Positions 35,584 through 44,993 of a DNA stretch of 64,000 bases are shown here, piece by piece. The stretch's first letter is position 1. Every line of letters starts with the position of its first letter. The notes below the pieces were generated by a model, which had not been told where the DNA came from, made no database searches, and was given only the letters and a program-made list of their open reading frames with translations. Source of the DNA: Burkholderia seminalis DSM 23518 (GTDB lineage: Bacteria > Pseudomonadota > Gammaproteobacteria > Burkholderiales > Burkholderiaceae); the NCBI RefSeq assembly GCF_902832885.1, contig NZ_CADFDK010000004.1:405655-469654 (forward strand). Reading direction: 5' to 3'. The translations under genes were made by a program, and so were the position numbers.

Positions 35584-36406
35584 ATGACCCGTTCCGACCT
35601 GCAAGCGCGCCACGCCGAAGTTTTCCGTTCGCTGCACACGCGCCCCGGCGCGTTCATCATCCCGAACCCGTGGGACGCCGGCACCGCGCGCCTGCTGGCG
35701 ATGGCCGGTTTCGAGGCGCTCGCCACGACGAGCGCCGGCTACGCGTTTTCGAAAGGGCAGCCCGACAACGCGATCGACCGCGACGCGATGCTCGACCACA
35801 TTGCCGATCTCGTCGCCGCGGGTGGCCTGCCGGTGAGCGCCGATCTCGAGAACGGCTTCGGCGATGCACCCGACACGGTGGCCGAAACGATCCGGCTGGC
35901 GGCCGAGGCCGGCGCGGTCGGCGGCTCGATCGAGGACGCGACGGGCCGCGCCGACGCGCCGATCTACCCGCGCGGCGCGCGCGCTGCCGTTTCCGTTCAC
36001 CTTGACCGCGCGCTGCGAAAACTACCTGCACGACCGCCGCGATCTCGACGACACGATTGCCCGGCTCGTCGCCTATCGTGACGCGGGCGCCGACGTGCTG
36101 TATGCGCCGGGCATCACCGACGCCGACGAAATCGCGGCCGTGACGCGGGCGGTCGGCGCGCCGGTGAACGTCGTGATGGGGCTGCAGGGCGGCTTGCTGA
36201 GCCTGGACGAACTCGCGGCGCTCGGCGTGAAGCGCGTCAGCGTCGGCGGCGCGCTGGCGCGGGCCGCGCTCGGCGCGTTCCTGCGCGCCGCGACCGAGAT
36301 GGCGCGCGACGGCACGTTTACGTTCGCACAGGCGGCCGTGCCGGGGCGCGACATCAACCGCTGGTTTGCGGCACCCGATAATTCGCCGGTTTTGTTCGGA
36401 GAATGA
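35584..36406 (+). pseudogene. Isocitrate lyase/PEP mutase-family protein, frameshifted by a deletion
   Basis: The N-terminal part reads correctly from ATG 35584, which has GGGAG 6 bases upstream: GAFIIPNPWDAGTARLLAMA, then PVSADLENGFGDAP and GSIEDATGRADAPIYPR. At 35970-35982 the frame moves by one and the family sequence resumes as ALPFPFTLTARCENYL, DAGADVLYAPGITD and VNVVMGLQGG to the stop at 36406. About 13 residues normally found between IYPR and the FTLTAR strand are missing, so a small out-of-frame deletion in GC repeats is likely. The intact family cleaves C-C or P-C bonds of 2-methylisocitrate-like or phosphonate substrates. Confidence 0.82.
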
Positions 36407-36741
36407 TGGCCAATTAAACATGGGATCGTTTCCAGCGGAAACGTCGATTGACAATAATCAACCTATTTCGCGTCTTAATTAACCGTCGATGACGGCGCGA
36501 AAACCATCGTTTATTCTCCGCATTTCCCCCGGTTGCCCCGATCCGCCGTGCAGGCCGCGCCGGATCGGGCGATCGGCGGCCCGCCGCGCGTGTCGATGGC
36601 GCGTATCGTTGCATTTTCTCGATCAATGTATTTTCGTGTGCGGCAGTTGCCGGCCGTTTTTTTGATTGATAATCTGCGGCACATTCAAATGACCGGTTGG
36701 CGGGCCGCCGGGAATATCAATATATAAAATCCGAGAGAGCG
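36407..36741. other. AT-richer spacer before the DUF2158 gene
   Basis: 335 bases with no gene supported. It contains a perfect hairpin, CGTTTCC-AGC-GGAAACG (36427-36443), without a T tract, and a TTGACA at 36448 with no clear -10. Confidence 0.45.
36427..36443. terminator. Short perfect hairpin, terminator or operator
   Basis: CGTTTCC and GGAAACG flank an AGC loop, 21 bases after the PEP-mutase-family stop. The missing T tract leaves the role open. Confidence 0.35.
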
Positions 36742-37008
36742 ATGACGATCCGAGAAAATCAGCGCGTCAGGTTTCGCGTCGGCGATGTCGTGACGCTGAA
36801 AACGGGCGGGCCGCGCATGACCGTCACCTATGCGGGGCCGGTCGTGTTCGACGACGGCGACTGGCTGATCTGCCAGTGGTTCGACGAAAACGGCGAATTC
36901 CGGCAGGAAATGTTCCATCACGACACGGTGCTGCCCGAGCCGCGCGCGATTTCGGCCGGGCGCGTCCGGATGCGCATGCAGTCGCACCGCGACCGGTCGG
37001 CCGCCTGA
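36742..37008 (+). CDS. DUF2158 (YodC-like) small protein
   Basis: 88 residues with the DUF2158 pattern: FRVGDVVTLKTGGPRMTV, then DDGDWLICQWFDENGEFRQE and FHHDTVLP. The GAGAGAG before the ATG at 36742 is a good ribosome site. These small beta-rich proteins have no established function. Confidence 0.8.
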   Translation: MTIRENQRVRFRVGDVVTLKTGGPRMTVTYAGPVVFDDGDWLICQWFDENGEFRQEMFHHDTVLPEPRAISAGRVRMRMQSHRDRSAA

Positions 37009-37109
37009 CCGTTGCCTTGCGTTGCGAGGCCGCGGCGCGCGGCGCCCGTGCCGCGACATTTCACGTGAACCCGAAACATGCGGCGGTGCACGCCATCGAT
37101 ACTGAGCGC

Positions 37110-38279
37110 ATGAACCCGACCGATCCCATTGCAGCGGTGACGCACCGCGATCCCTAACCCTACTATGCGACGCTCGTCGACGGGCCGCCGCTCGCGTTCG
37201 ACGCCGCGCTCGGCCTGTGGGTCGCGAGCCGCGCGTCGACCGTGACGGCCGTGCTCGGCCATCCGGCCTGCCGCGTACGCCCGCTGGACATGCCGGTGCC
37301 GCCCGCGTTGCGCGGCACGACGGCCGGCGCGCTGTTCGGCGAGCTGGTGCGCATGAACGACGGCGCGTCGCGGCACGACGTGCCGAAGCAGGCGCTGCGC
37401 GCGGCGTTCGCGCCGATCGACACGGAGGCGCTGCGCGCTCGCGCGGCGCAGCTTGCCGCGCGACGGTTGCCGGCGCCGGGCGACGCCGACGCGCTGAATA
37501 CGTGGTGCATGACCGTGCCCGTGTGTGCGGTTGCCGATCTGCTCGGCTTCGACGAAGCGCAGCTGGACGATATCGCGGCGCGGGTCGTCGACTTCGTCGC
37601 CGCGCTGTCGCCGTTGTCGGATGCCGCGGCGCTGGCGCGCGCAAGCGAAGGCGCGCGGCAATTGCTCGACCGGATGACCGAGCGCGTCGCGCAGACGCGT
37701 GCGCACGACGGCACGCTCGTCGCCGCCGTGCAGCAGGCAGCGCGCGCGTCGGGCTGGCAGGCAAGCGGCGCGCTGGTGGCGAATCTCGTCGGGTTGTTGT
37801 CGCAGACCTGTGAAGCGACGGCCGCGTGGCTCGGCAACACGCTGGTGGCATGGCACGGGGAAGCCCACGCCGCGCGCGCCGTGCCGGACGACACGGCGCT
37901 CGACGCCTTCGTCGCCGAAGTCGGGCGCTTCGATTCACCGGTGCAGAACACGCGCCGCTTCGTCGCGGCGCGCACGACGATCGACGGCGCGACCGTCGAA
38001 GCCGGCGACGCGATCCTCGTCGTGCTCGCCGCGGCGAACCGCGACCCGGCCGTGCATCGCGAACCGCACCGGCTGATGCCCGGCCGCGCGGCGGGGCCGA
38101 ATTTCGGCTTCGGCACGGGGCCGCACGCGTGCCCGGGCGAGCGGATCGCGCGGGCGGTGACGGCGGGGGCGTTCGGGGCGTGCTTGCGCGCAGGCGGCTG
38201 GCCGCCGCACGAGGGACTGCACTGGACTTACCGCGCGTCGACCAACGTCAGGATGCCGAAGTTCGACGCGGCACGGTGA
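37110..38279 (+). pseudogene. Cytochrome P450 with an in-frame stop at codon 16
   Basis: A bacterial P450 of 389 codons. The ATG at 37110 opens NPTDPIAAVTHRDP, and codon 16 is TAA (37155-37157) where the family has Tyr before PYYATLVDGPP. The frame then runs unbroken to 38279. The ExxR is in EVGRFDSPVQNTRR and the heme-binding Cys in FGTGPHACPG. The I-helix acid-Thr pair (AGxDT) is not recognisable (GLLSQTCEAT), so normal oxygen activation is doubtful. A shortened protein might start at GTG 37242. The substrate is unknown. Confidence 0.8.
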
Positions 38280-38294
38280 AAGGGAAAAAGGGAC

Positions 38295-38621
38295 TTAACG
38301 GCAGCCTTGCTTCTCGGCCCATTGCTCCTGGGCCGCGACGCGGCGCTGCACGCGTTCGACGAGGCCGGACGAGAACGTCCGCATGCTGACGCCGCGGCGC
38401 TTCGCGAGGATCGTCTGCGCGACGTCGGTACGCGGGTTCGGCTGGCACGCCCAGTACAGCGTCATCAGCCAGCCGATGCCGGTCCATGCGAACAGCGCGT
38501 TGAACATCGCGATCGTCAGCTTGTCGTGCCGGCCGCGCCGGTCGGCAATGACGGCCGGCAGAAAATAGATCGCGATCGCGGCGACTGAACCGGCCACTTG
38601 AATCAGGACTGCATCATGCAT
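38295..38621 (-). CDS. Superinfection-immunity-family membrane protein
   Basis: 108 residues. The N-terminal half has two membrane segments (AGSVAAIAIYFLPAVIA and FNALFAWTGIGWLMTLYWA) with the family signature IYFLPAVIADRRGRH...GIGWLMTLYW. The cytoplasmic tail is basic. The family is named after a phage T4 immunity protein, but chromosomal members are mostly uncharacterised. The ATG at 38621 is chosen over a more upstream one because it starts just before the first membrane segment. Confidence 0.8.
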   Translation of the reverse strand: MHDAVLIQVAGSVAAIAIYFLPAVIADRRGRHDKLTIAMFNALFAWTGIGWLMTLYWACQPNPRTDVAQTILAKRRGVSMRTFSSGLVERVQRRVAAQEQWAEKQGCR

Positions 38622-38711
38622 GGTGCTGCTCCGTCCGAACTGCAATGTGGCTGATTGTCGCGCTTTTTTCGTTCGTGTGCTGGCAATTGATTGTTGCGTT
38701 TTTAATGACGA

Positions 38712-39131
38712 TCAGTCGGCTTCGGCGCCGATCGGCTGCACTTCGTTGCTCAACGCGAAACCTTCGTCGCGCCAGCCCGTCACGCCGCCGATCATCAGCT
38801 TGACCGGCCGGCCGAGGCGCGCCAGCTGGATCGCCGCGCGTGCGGCGCCGTTGCAGTGCGGGCCCGCGCAGTAGACGACGAACAGCGTACCGGCCGGATA
38901 GCCGGCGAGCTTGCTCTCGATGATCTTGCGGCGCGGCAGGTTGCGTGCGCCAGGCACGTGGCCGGCGGCGAACTGGTCGGGGCCGCGCACGTCGAGCAGC
39001 ACGAAGTCGGGTGCCCCGGACGCGAGCGCGTCGTGCACGTCCCAGCAATCGGTCTCGAATCGCAGCGACGCCTCGAAATGGGCGAGGGCGGCGGGGCTGT
39101 CGGCGGCGGGCACGTCGGTGACGTAGGACAT
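38712..39131 (-). CDS. Rhodanese-domain protein
   Basis: 139 residues forming one rhodanese domain: FVLLDVRGPDQFAAGHVPGA, then the catalytic Cys in VVYCAGPHCNGAARA and the end GGVTGWRDEGFAL. Single-domain rhodaneses carry sulfur as a cysteine persulfide. It is divergent from the FtrA-like regulator, which probably controls it. Confidence 0.88.
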   Translation of the reverse strand: MSYVTDVPAADSPAALAHFEASLRFETDCWDVHDALASGAPDFVLLDVRGPDQFAAGHVPGARNLPRRKIIESKLAGYPAGTLFVVYCAGPHCNGAARAAIQLARLGRPVKLMIGGVTGWRDEGFALSNEVQPIGAEAD

Positions 39132-39245
39132 GGGCAGGTTCTCCGGGTGGAAGGGGCGCGGAGCGCGCCGGGATGAGAGGCAGTATCGCGGTTCGGCCCG
39201 CTTTGCGGCAGTGGCGCAATCGACAAGTTCCGGTAACATTGCGCC

Positions 39246-40208
39246 ATGCATGATCATCTCGTCGTCGCGCTCGCCTACGATCGCCTCTGCACATTCGAAT
39301 TCGGCTGCGTGGTTGAACTGTTCGCGCTCGAGCGCCCGGAACTCGGCGTCGACTGGTATCGCTTCGCGGTATGCGCCAGCGAGCCGGGGCCGGTGCGCGC
39401 GGCGGGCGGCATCACGGTCGCCGCGCCGTACCGGCTCGCGATGCTCGATCGCGCGGACACCATCGTGATTCCCGGCTGGCGCGATCCGGACGAACGGCCG
39501 CCCGAGCCGTTGCTGAAGAAGCTGCGGGCCGCGCATCGGCGCGGCGCGCGGCTCTGCTCGATCTGTTCGGGCGTGTTCGTGCTCGCGGCGGCCGGCGTGC
39601 TCGACGGGCTCACGGTGACCACCCACTGGCGTTACGCGGAACGCCTGCAGGCGCGCTATCCGGCGCTGCGCGTGAATCCCGATGCGCTGTACGTCGACGA
39701 AGGGCAGATCGTCACGTCGGCCGGTTCGGCGGCGGGGCTCGACATGCTGCTGCATCTGGTGCGGCGCGACCACGGCGGCGCGATCGCGAACCGGGTCGCG
39801 CAGCGCCTCGTGCTGCCGCCGCACCGCGATGGCGGGCAGGCGCAATTCGTGCCGCGCCCGGTCGCGCCGGGCGGCACCGACCGGCTCGCGAAGCTGATCG
39901 ACTGGATGCGCGCCCATGCGGCCGAGCCGCACACGCTGGCATCGCTCGCCGCGCAGGCCGCGATGAGCACGCGCACGCTGCAGCGCCAGTTCGCGGATGC
40001 GACGGGGATGTCGCCGCTCACTTGGCTGATCCGCGAGCGCGTGAACGTCGCGAAGGACATGCTCGAGGCGCAGCCCGCGCTGCCGCTCGCGCAGGTCGCG
40101 GCGCGCGCGGGGTTCGGCTCGGAGGAATCGTTGCGCCGGCATTTCCGGCGCGTCGCGGCGACCAGCCCGGCCGCATACCGGCGCGGCATGGATCGCGGCG
40201 GCACGTAG
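39246..40208 (+). CDS. ftrA: GlxA/FtrA-type AraC-family regulator
   Basis: 320 residues. The N-terminal DJ-1/PfpI-like domain (residues ~1-185: FEFGCVVELFALERPELGVD, IVIPGWRDPDE, LCSICSGVFVLAAAGVLDG) is followed by a double HTH AraC domain (HTLASLAAQAAMSTRTLQRQ, VAARAGFGSEESLRRHFRRV). It is divergent from the rhodanese gene, a pairing seen with FtrA regulators. The ligand is unknown. Confidence 0.85.
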   Translation: MHDHLVVALAYDRLCTFEFGCVVELFALERPELGVDWYRFAVCASEPGPVRAAGGITVAAPYRLAMLDRADTIVIPGWRDPDERPPEPLLKKLRAAHRRGARLCSICSGVFVLAAAGVLDGLTVTTHWRYAERLQARYPALRVNPDALYVDEGQIVTSAGSAAGLDMLLHLVRRDHGGAIANRVAQRLVLPPHRDGGQAQFVPRPVAPGGTDRLAKLIDWMRAHAAEPHTLASLAAQAAMSTRTLQRQFADATGMSPLTWLIRERVNVAKDMLEAQPALPLAQVAARAGFGSEESLRRHFRRVAATSPAAYRRGMDRGGT

Positions 40209-40293
40209 CGCACGCGGCATCAGGCCGGTTGTGCGCGACGAGACGAAGAACAACCCGCGTGGCGACGACCATGCATGGCGAAAAAGGATTCCG

Positions 40294-41364
40294 ATGACGA
40301 CACTGCCTTCCCGTTTGCCGTTGATCCAGGCCCCGATGGTCGGTTCGCTGAGCCCGCTCGCGATCGCCGTGTGCGAAGCCGGCGGGCTCGGTTCGCTCGC
40401 GTGCGCGGCGCTCGGCCCGCAGCAGTTGCGCGACGAGATCGCGGCGATCCGCGCCCGCACGCCCGCGCCGTTCAACGTGAACTTCTTCTGCCACACGCCG
40501 CCCGCGCCCGACGCCGAAGTCGACGCGCGCTGGCGCGCGGCGCTCGCCGGCTACTACGCGGAAGCCGGAGTCGATCCGGCCGGCGTGAAGGGCGGCCCGG
40601 GCCGCGCGCCGTTCGACGATGCGACGTGCGCGGTCGTCGAGGAATGGCGGCCGGCCGTCGTGAGCTTCCATTTCGGGTTGCCGGACGACACGCTGCTCGA
40701 ACGCGTGCGGCGTACGGGCGCGCGAGTCGTTTCTTCCGCGACGACCGTCGAGGAGGCGCGCTGGCTCGATGCGCGCGGCGTCGACGCGATCGTCGCGCAG
40801 GGCGCGGAGGCCGGCGGCCACCGCGGGATGTTCCTGACCGACGACATCCATGCGCAACCGGGCCTGTTCGCGTTGCTGCCGCAGATCGTCGACGCGGTGC
40901 GCGCGCCGGTGATCGCGGCCGGTGCGATCGCCGACGGGCGCGGCATCGCGGCCGCGTTCGCGCTCGGCGCGCGTGCGGTGCAGATCGGTACCGCCTACCT
41001 GCTGACGCCGCAGGCCGGCCGGTCGGCGCAGCATCGCGCGGCGGTACGCGCGGCACGCGACGACGGCACGCGCATGACCAACCTGTATACCGGCCGCCCC
41101 GCGCGCGGGCTGCTGACGCGCTTCATGCGCGAACAGGGGCCGATGAGTGCCCTTGCGCCCGCGTTCCCGCTCGCGACGACCGCGGTCGATCCGCTGCGTA
41201 GCGCGTTCGAGCGGCAGGGCCGCGACGATTTCTCGCTGCTGTGGTCGGGCGAGGCCGCGGCGCTCGCGCGCGAGGCGGATGCCGGCACATTGACGCGACG
41301 CCTGTGGGACGACGCGCTGGCCTGCGCGGCAGGGCTGCGCGACGCGTTCCCGAAGGTCGTCTGA
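40294..41364 (+). CDS. Nitronate monooxygenase (2-nitropropane dioxygenase family)
   Basis: 356 residues, an FMN-binding TIM barrel. Motifs: LPLIQAPMVGSLSPLAIAV, FNVNFFCH, the catalytic His in IVAQGAEAGGHRGMF, and phosphate-binding APVIAAGAIADGRG and GARAVQIGTAYL. The family oxidises alkyl nitronates such as propionate-3-nitronate, protecting against nitro-toxins. It starts 86 bases after the ftrA-like gene, in the same direction. Confidence 0.88.
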   Translation: MTTLPSRLPLIQAPMVGSLSPLAIAVCEAGGLGSLACAALGPQQLRDEIAAIRARTPAPFNVNFFCHTPPAPDAEVDARWRAALAGYYAEAGVDPAGVKGGPGRAPFDDATCAVVEEWRPAVVSFHFGLPDDTLLERVRRTGARVVSSATTVEEARWLDARGVDAIVAQGAEAGGHRGMFLTDDIHAQPGLFALLPQIVDAVRAPVIAAGAIADGRGIAAAFALGARAVQIGTAYLLTPQAGRSAQHRAAVRAARDDGTRMTNLYTGRPARGLLTRFMREQGPMSALAPAFPLATTAVDPLRSAFERQGRDDFSLLWSGEAAALAREADAGTLTRRLWDDALACAAGLRDAFPKVV

Positions 41365-41443
41365 ACGGCCAGGAGGGGGCGCCGGCGGGGGAGCATCGGC
41401 GTATGATCTGGGTTTTCGTCAGCCCGATCCAGGCACCCCCATC

Positions 41444-42898
41444 ATGACTTCCGTCGACACGACCCCCGTCCTCGACCATGACAAGCTCGTTACCTTCGTC
41501 GAGCGCAAGTGGAACGATGAAATCCTCCATGCCCTGACCGACTACATCGCGATTCCCGCGAAGAGTCCCGCATTCGACCCCGACTGGGCGAAGCGCGGCT
41601 ATCTCGAGCGCGTCGTCACGGACGCCGCGCAGTGGGCCGAACGGCAGCCCGTGAAGGGCCTGACGCTCGAAATCGTGCGCTTGCCGGGCCGCACGCCGGT
41701 GATCTTCTTCGAGACGCCCGCCACGCGCTCGGGCAGCACCGATACGATCCTGCTGTACGGCCACCTCGACAAGCAGCCCGAATTCGACGGCTGGCGCGCG
41801 GACCTCGGCCCGTGGACGCCGAAGCTCGAGAACGGCAAGCTGTACGGCCGCGGCGGCGCGGACGACGGTTACGCGATCTACGCGAGCCTCGCGGCGCTCG
41901 GCGCGCTCGACGAGCAGGGCATCGAGCGGCCGCGCTGCGTCGGCCTGATCGAGACCTGCGAGGAGTCGGGCAGCTACGACCTGCTGCCGTACGTCGATGC
42001 ATTGCGCGACCGGCTCGGCCAGGTGTCGCTCGTCGTCTGTCTCGATTCGGGCGCCGGCAACTACGACCAGATGTGGCTCACCACGTCGCTGCGCGGCCTC
42101 GTGTCGGGCGACCTGCAGGTCGAGGTGCTGGAAGAAGGCATCCACTCGGGTGTCTACGGCGGCATCGCGCCGTCGAGCTTCCGCGTGATGCGCCAGCTGT
42201 TCGAGCGCCTGGAAGATGCGAAGAACGGCAACCTGCTGCCGGGCGTGTTCCATTGCGAGATTCCGTCGAGCCGCGTGCGCGAGGCCGAAGCGGCCGCCGC
42301 GATTCTCGGCGACACCGTATGGAAGGGGCTGCCGTGGGCGTGCGGCGCGGACGGCAAGCCGGTGCTGCCGACCACGACCGATCCGCGCGAGGCGCTGCTG
42401 AATTCGACATGGCGTCCGTCGCTGTCGGTCACGGGTGCGGCCGGCATGCCGGCGCTCGCCGATGCCGGCAACGTGCTGCGTCCGCGCACCGCGTTCAAGC
42501 TGTCGCTGCGCCTGCCGCCGCTCGTCGATGCCGCCCAGGCCGTGCAGCAGCTGAAGGAGCTGCTCGAACTCGATCCGCCGTACAACGCGAAGGTCACGTT
42601 CAAGCCGGACGCGGGCGCCGCGACGGGCTGGAGCGCGCCCGATCTCGCGCCGTGGCTCGCGTCGTCGCTCGACGCCGCGTCGCGCCGCCACTTCGGCGCC
42701 GACTGCGCGTACATGGGCCTCGGCGGCACGATCCCGCTGATGAACGTGCTGCAGGAAGGCTTCCCGTCCGCGCAGTTCATGGTGTGCGGCGTGCTCGGGC
42801 CGAAGTCGAACGCGCACGGCCCGAACGAGTTCCTGCATGTGCCGTACGCGAAGAAGCTGACCGCGGCCGTGGCCGACGTGATCGCGACCGCGCGCTGA
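41444..42898 (+). CDS. M20-family metallopeptidase (dipeptidase-like)
   Basis: 484 residues. Zinc-site motifs: LLYGHLDKQPE, GRGGADDGYAIYA, IETCEESGS and the C-terminal GPKSNAHGPNEFLH. An inserted dimerisation domain is seen around residues 215-380. M20 enzymes of this CNDP-like group hydrolyse dipeptides and related amides in the cytoplasm. The downstream dehydrogenase gene, 55 bases away, may be co-transcribed. Confidence 0.88.
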   Translation: MTSVDTTPVLDHDKLVTFVERKWNDEILHALTDYIAIPAKSPAFDPDWAKRGYLERVVTDAAQWAERQPVKGLTLEIVRLPGRTPVIFFETPATRSGSTDTILLYGHLDKQPEFDGWRADLGPWTPKLENGKLYGRGGADDGYAIYASLAALGALDEQGIERPRCVGLIETCEESGSYDLLPYVDALRDRLGQVSLVVCLDSGAGNYDQMWLTTSLRGLVSGDLQVEVLEEGIHSGVYGGIAPSSFRVMRQLFERLEDAKNGNLLPGVFHCEIPSSRVREAEAAAAILGDTVWKGLPWACGADGKPVLPTTTDPREALLNSTWRPSLSVTGAAGMPALADAGNVLRPRTAFKLSLRLPPLVDAAQAVQQLKELLELDPPYNAKVTFKPDAGAATGWSAPDLAPWLASSLDAASRRHFGADCAYMGLGGTIPLMNVLQEGFPSAQFMVCGVLGPKSNAHGPNEFLHVPYAKKLTAAVADVIATAR

Positions 42899-42953
42899 GC
42901 GTCGCAGCGTCCGAAGCATCGATTTCCCGATCCGACTTGATGGAGTGTTGCCG

Positions 42954-44063
42954 ATGACCGTCCTGCCGACGCCCGCTACCGAACCGCTGCGCATGCGCGC
43001 CGAACCGCTGCACGCATTCGTCGCGGCACTCTGGGAGCGGGCCGGCAGCAGTGCGCGCGAGGCAGCGCTCGTCGCCGATCACCTGGTCGGCGCGAATCTC
43101 GCGGGCCACGACTCGCACGGGATCGGGATGATCCCGAATTACGTCGCGTCGTGGCGGGAAGGGCAGTTGCAACTGAACGGGCACGCGTCGATCGTGCGCG
43201 ACGGCGGCGCGGTGCTGACGATCGACGGCGGCCGCGGTTTCGGCCAGGTGATCGCGTTCGAGGCGATGGTCGAGGGAATCGAGCGTGCGCGGCGCATGGG
43301 GATCTGTGCGATCGGGCTGCGCGACGTCCATCACCTCGGCCGCATCGGGCACTGGGCCGAGCAGTGCGCGCGCTCGGGGCTCGTGTCGTTCCATTTCGTC
43401 AACGTGCCGGGCGACCTGCTGGTCGCGCCGTTGCACGGCACCGATCCGCGCTTCGGCACGAACCCGTTCTGCGCCGCGTATCCGCGGGCGGGCAAACCGC
43501 CGCTGCTGCTCGATTTCGCGACGAGCGCGATCGCGTACGGCAAGACGCGCGTCGCGTACAACCAGGGCAAGCATGTGCCGGCCGGGTCGCTGATCGACCA
43601 TCGCGGCCAGCCGACCGACGATCCGGCCGTGATGCACGAGCAGCCGTTCGGCGCGCTGCTGCCGTTCGGGCTGCACAAGGGGTATGCGCTCGCGGCGATG
43701 TGCGAGATCTTCGGCGGCGCGCTGGTCGGCGGGCATACGACGTACGGCGATACGCTGCAGAAGACGAGCGCGATCGTCAACGGGATGCTGTCGGTGCTGA
43801 TCGACCCGAACGCGTTCGACGCGGCCGACGCCGGGCGCGAGGCCGATGCGTTCGTCGCGTGGGCGAAGGCATCGCCGCAGGCCGGCGATGCGCCGGTGCG
43901 GATGCCCGGCGAGCCGGAGGATGCCAGCCGTGCCGCACGCGGGGCCGCCGGCATCCCGGTCGACCGCGCGACGTGGCGGCAGATCCGCGAGAGTGCGACG
44001 GCCGTCGGTTTCGACGACGCCGAGCTCGATGCGTGGACGCGGCGCTGCGAGGCCTGCGCATGA
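42954..44063 (+). CDS. Ldh-family (malate/L-lactate type) NAD(P)-dependent oxidoreductase
   Basis: 369 residues of the YlbC/YiaK/YbiC family, which is unrelated to classical lactate dehydrogenase. Motifs: NLAGHDSHGIGMIPNYV, DVHHLGRIGHWAEQCA with the catalytic His, FGTNPFCAAYPR and LPFGLHKGYALA. GGAG lies 8 bases before the ATG at 42954. The family reduces 2-oxoacids such as oxaloacetate or 2,3-diketogulonate; the substrate here is unknown. Its stop overlaps the start of the TfoX gene (ATGA). Confidence 0.88.
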   Translation: MTVLPTPATEPLRMRAEPLHAFVAALWERAGSSAREAALVADHLVGANLAGHDSHGIGMIPNYVASWREGQLQLNGHASIVRDGGAVLTIDGGRGFGQVIAFEAMVEGIERARRMGICAIGLRDVHHLGRIGHWAEQCARSGLVSFHFVNVPGDLLVAPLHGTDPRFGTNPFCAAYPRAGKPPLLLDFATSAIAYGKTRVAYNQGKHVPAGSLIDHRGQPTDDPAVMHEQPFGALLPFGLHKGYALAAMCEIFGGALVGGHTTYGDTLQKTSAIVNGMLSVLIDPNAFDAADAGREADAFVAWAKASPQAGDAPVRMPGEPEDASRAARGAAGIPVDRATWRQIRESATAVGFDDAELDAWTRRCEACA

Positions 44064-44695
44064 GCTGGCAAGCGGAGAAGGCGCACGGCGAGGAGATCGC
44101 GTATCAGCTCGCGCCGCTCGGCACGGTCGCGGTCGCCCGGTTCTTCAGCGGCGCGGCGTTGCGGCTCGACGGCGTGATGTTCGGCTTCATGTCGCGCGGG
44201 TCGCTGTTCCTGCGTGTCGACGACGTGAACCGTCCGGCGTTCGTCGCGGCGGGCATGGGGCCGTTCTCGTATACCAGGCCCACGCGTACGGTCGCGCTCG
44301 AGGGCTACTACGAAACGCCGGCCGACGTGCTCGAGGATGCGGGTGCGCTGTTCGACTGGTGCCGCGGCGCGTATCGTGCGGCGTTGCTGGCCGGGCCGCC
44401 GAAGCGCAAGGCGAGGGCCGTGCCGAAGCCGGCGTCGAAGGCGGGTGCCGGGACGGCAGCGAAATCGGCATCGAAATCGGCATCGAAAGCCGCGCCGAAA
44501 GCCGCGCCGAAAGCGGCACTGAAATCCGCGCCCAAGCCTGCGCCGAACCCGGCGCGGAAGACGGCATCCACGGTGGCGGCGAAACCCGCGCCGAAATCCA
44601 CGGCCGAACCGCTCTCCGTGCCGAAAGCCGCGCGCGTATCGAAACCTGCGCCGAAACCGGCATCGAAACCGCCGGCGAAGCGCAAGGAGACGTAA
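44060..44695 (+). CDS. TfoX N-domain protein with a histone-H1-like basic tail
   Basis: 211 residues. The TfoX/Sxy N-terminal domain covers about residues 1-105 (VAVARFFSGAALRLDGVMFG, then FSYTRPTRTVALEGYYETP and LFDWCRGAYRAALL). The remaining ~100 residues are almost only Lys, Pro, Ala and Ser in PKPASK / KAAPKAAPK units, like histone H1 or AlgP-type tails that bind DNA. The start overlaps the dehydrogenase stop. A nucleoid-binding or competence-related role is inference. Confidence 0.8.
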   Translation: MSWQAEKAHGEEIAYQLAPLGTVAVARFFSGAALRLDGVMFGFMSRGSLFLRVDDVNRPAFVAAGMGPFSYTRPTRTVALEGYYETPADVLEDAGALFDWCRGAYRAALLAGPPKRKARAVPKPASKAGAGTAAKSASKSASKAAPKAAPKAALKSAPKPAPNPARKTASTVAAKPAPKSTAEPLSVPKAARVSKPAPKPASKPPAKRKET

Positions 44696-44993
44696 TACCG
44701 GCCGCGCGAAGCGACAGCCGCGCGATGTTCGCTTTCCTTTCTTCAGGCGTACCCATCACCGGGCGACCGGTGCGTCGTACGGCCGCAGGCCCGCACGATC
44801 GGACGTACGAACGCGTCAAGCCTGACGCGCCGCACATCCTGCATGCTTCACAACGGCAGTCCCGGCGTTTATGATCGGCGCGGGTTGCGCCGCCGGGCGC
44901 GGCCCGCGCCGGCCTTGCCGCCGGCTCCGCGAACGGCGCATCGTACGTCGCGCGGAACGTATCCCCACTCATCATTCCAGACGGAGACAGTCG
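44696..44993. other. Spacer before the NnrU gene
   Basis: 298 bases without a gene I can support. Both ends are GC-rich and I saw no hairpin with a T tract. Confidence 0.5.
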
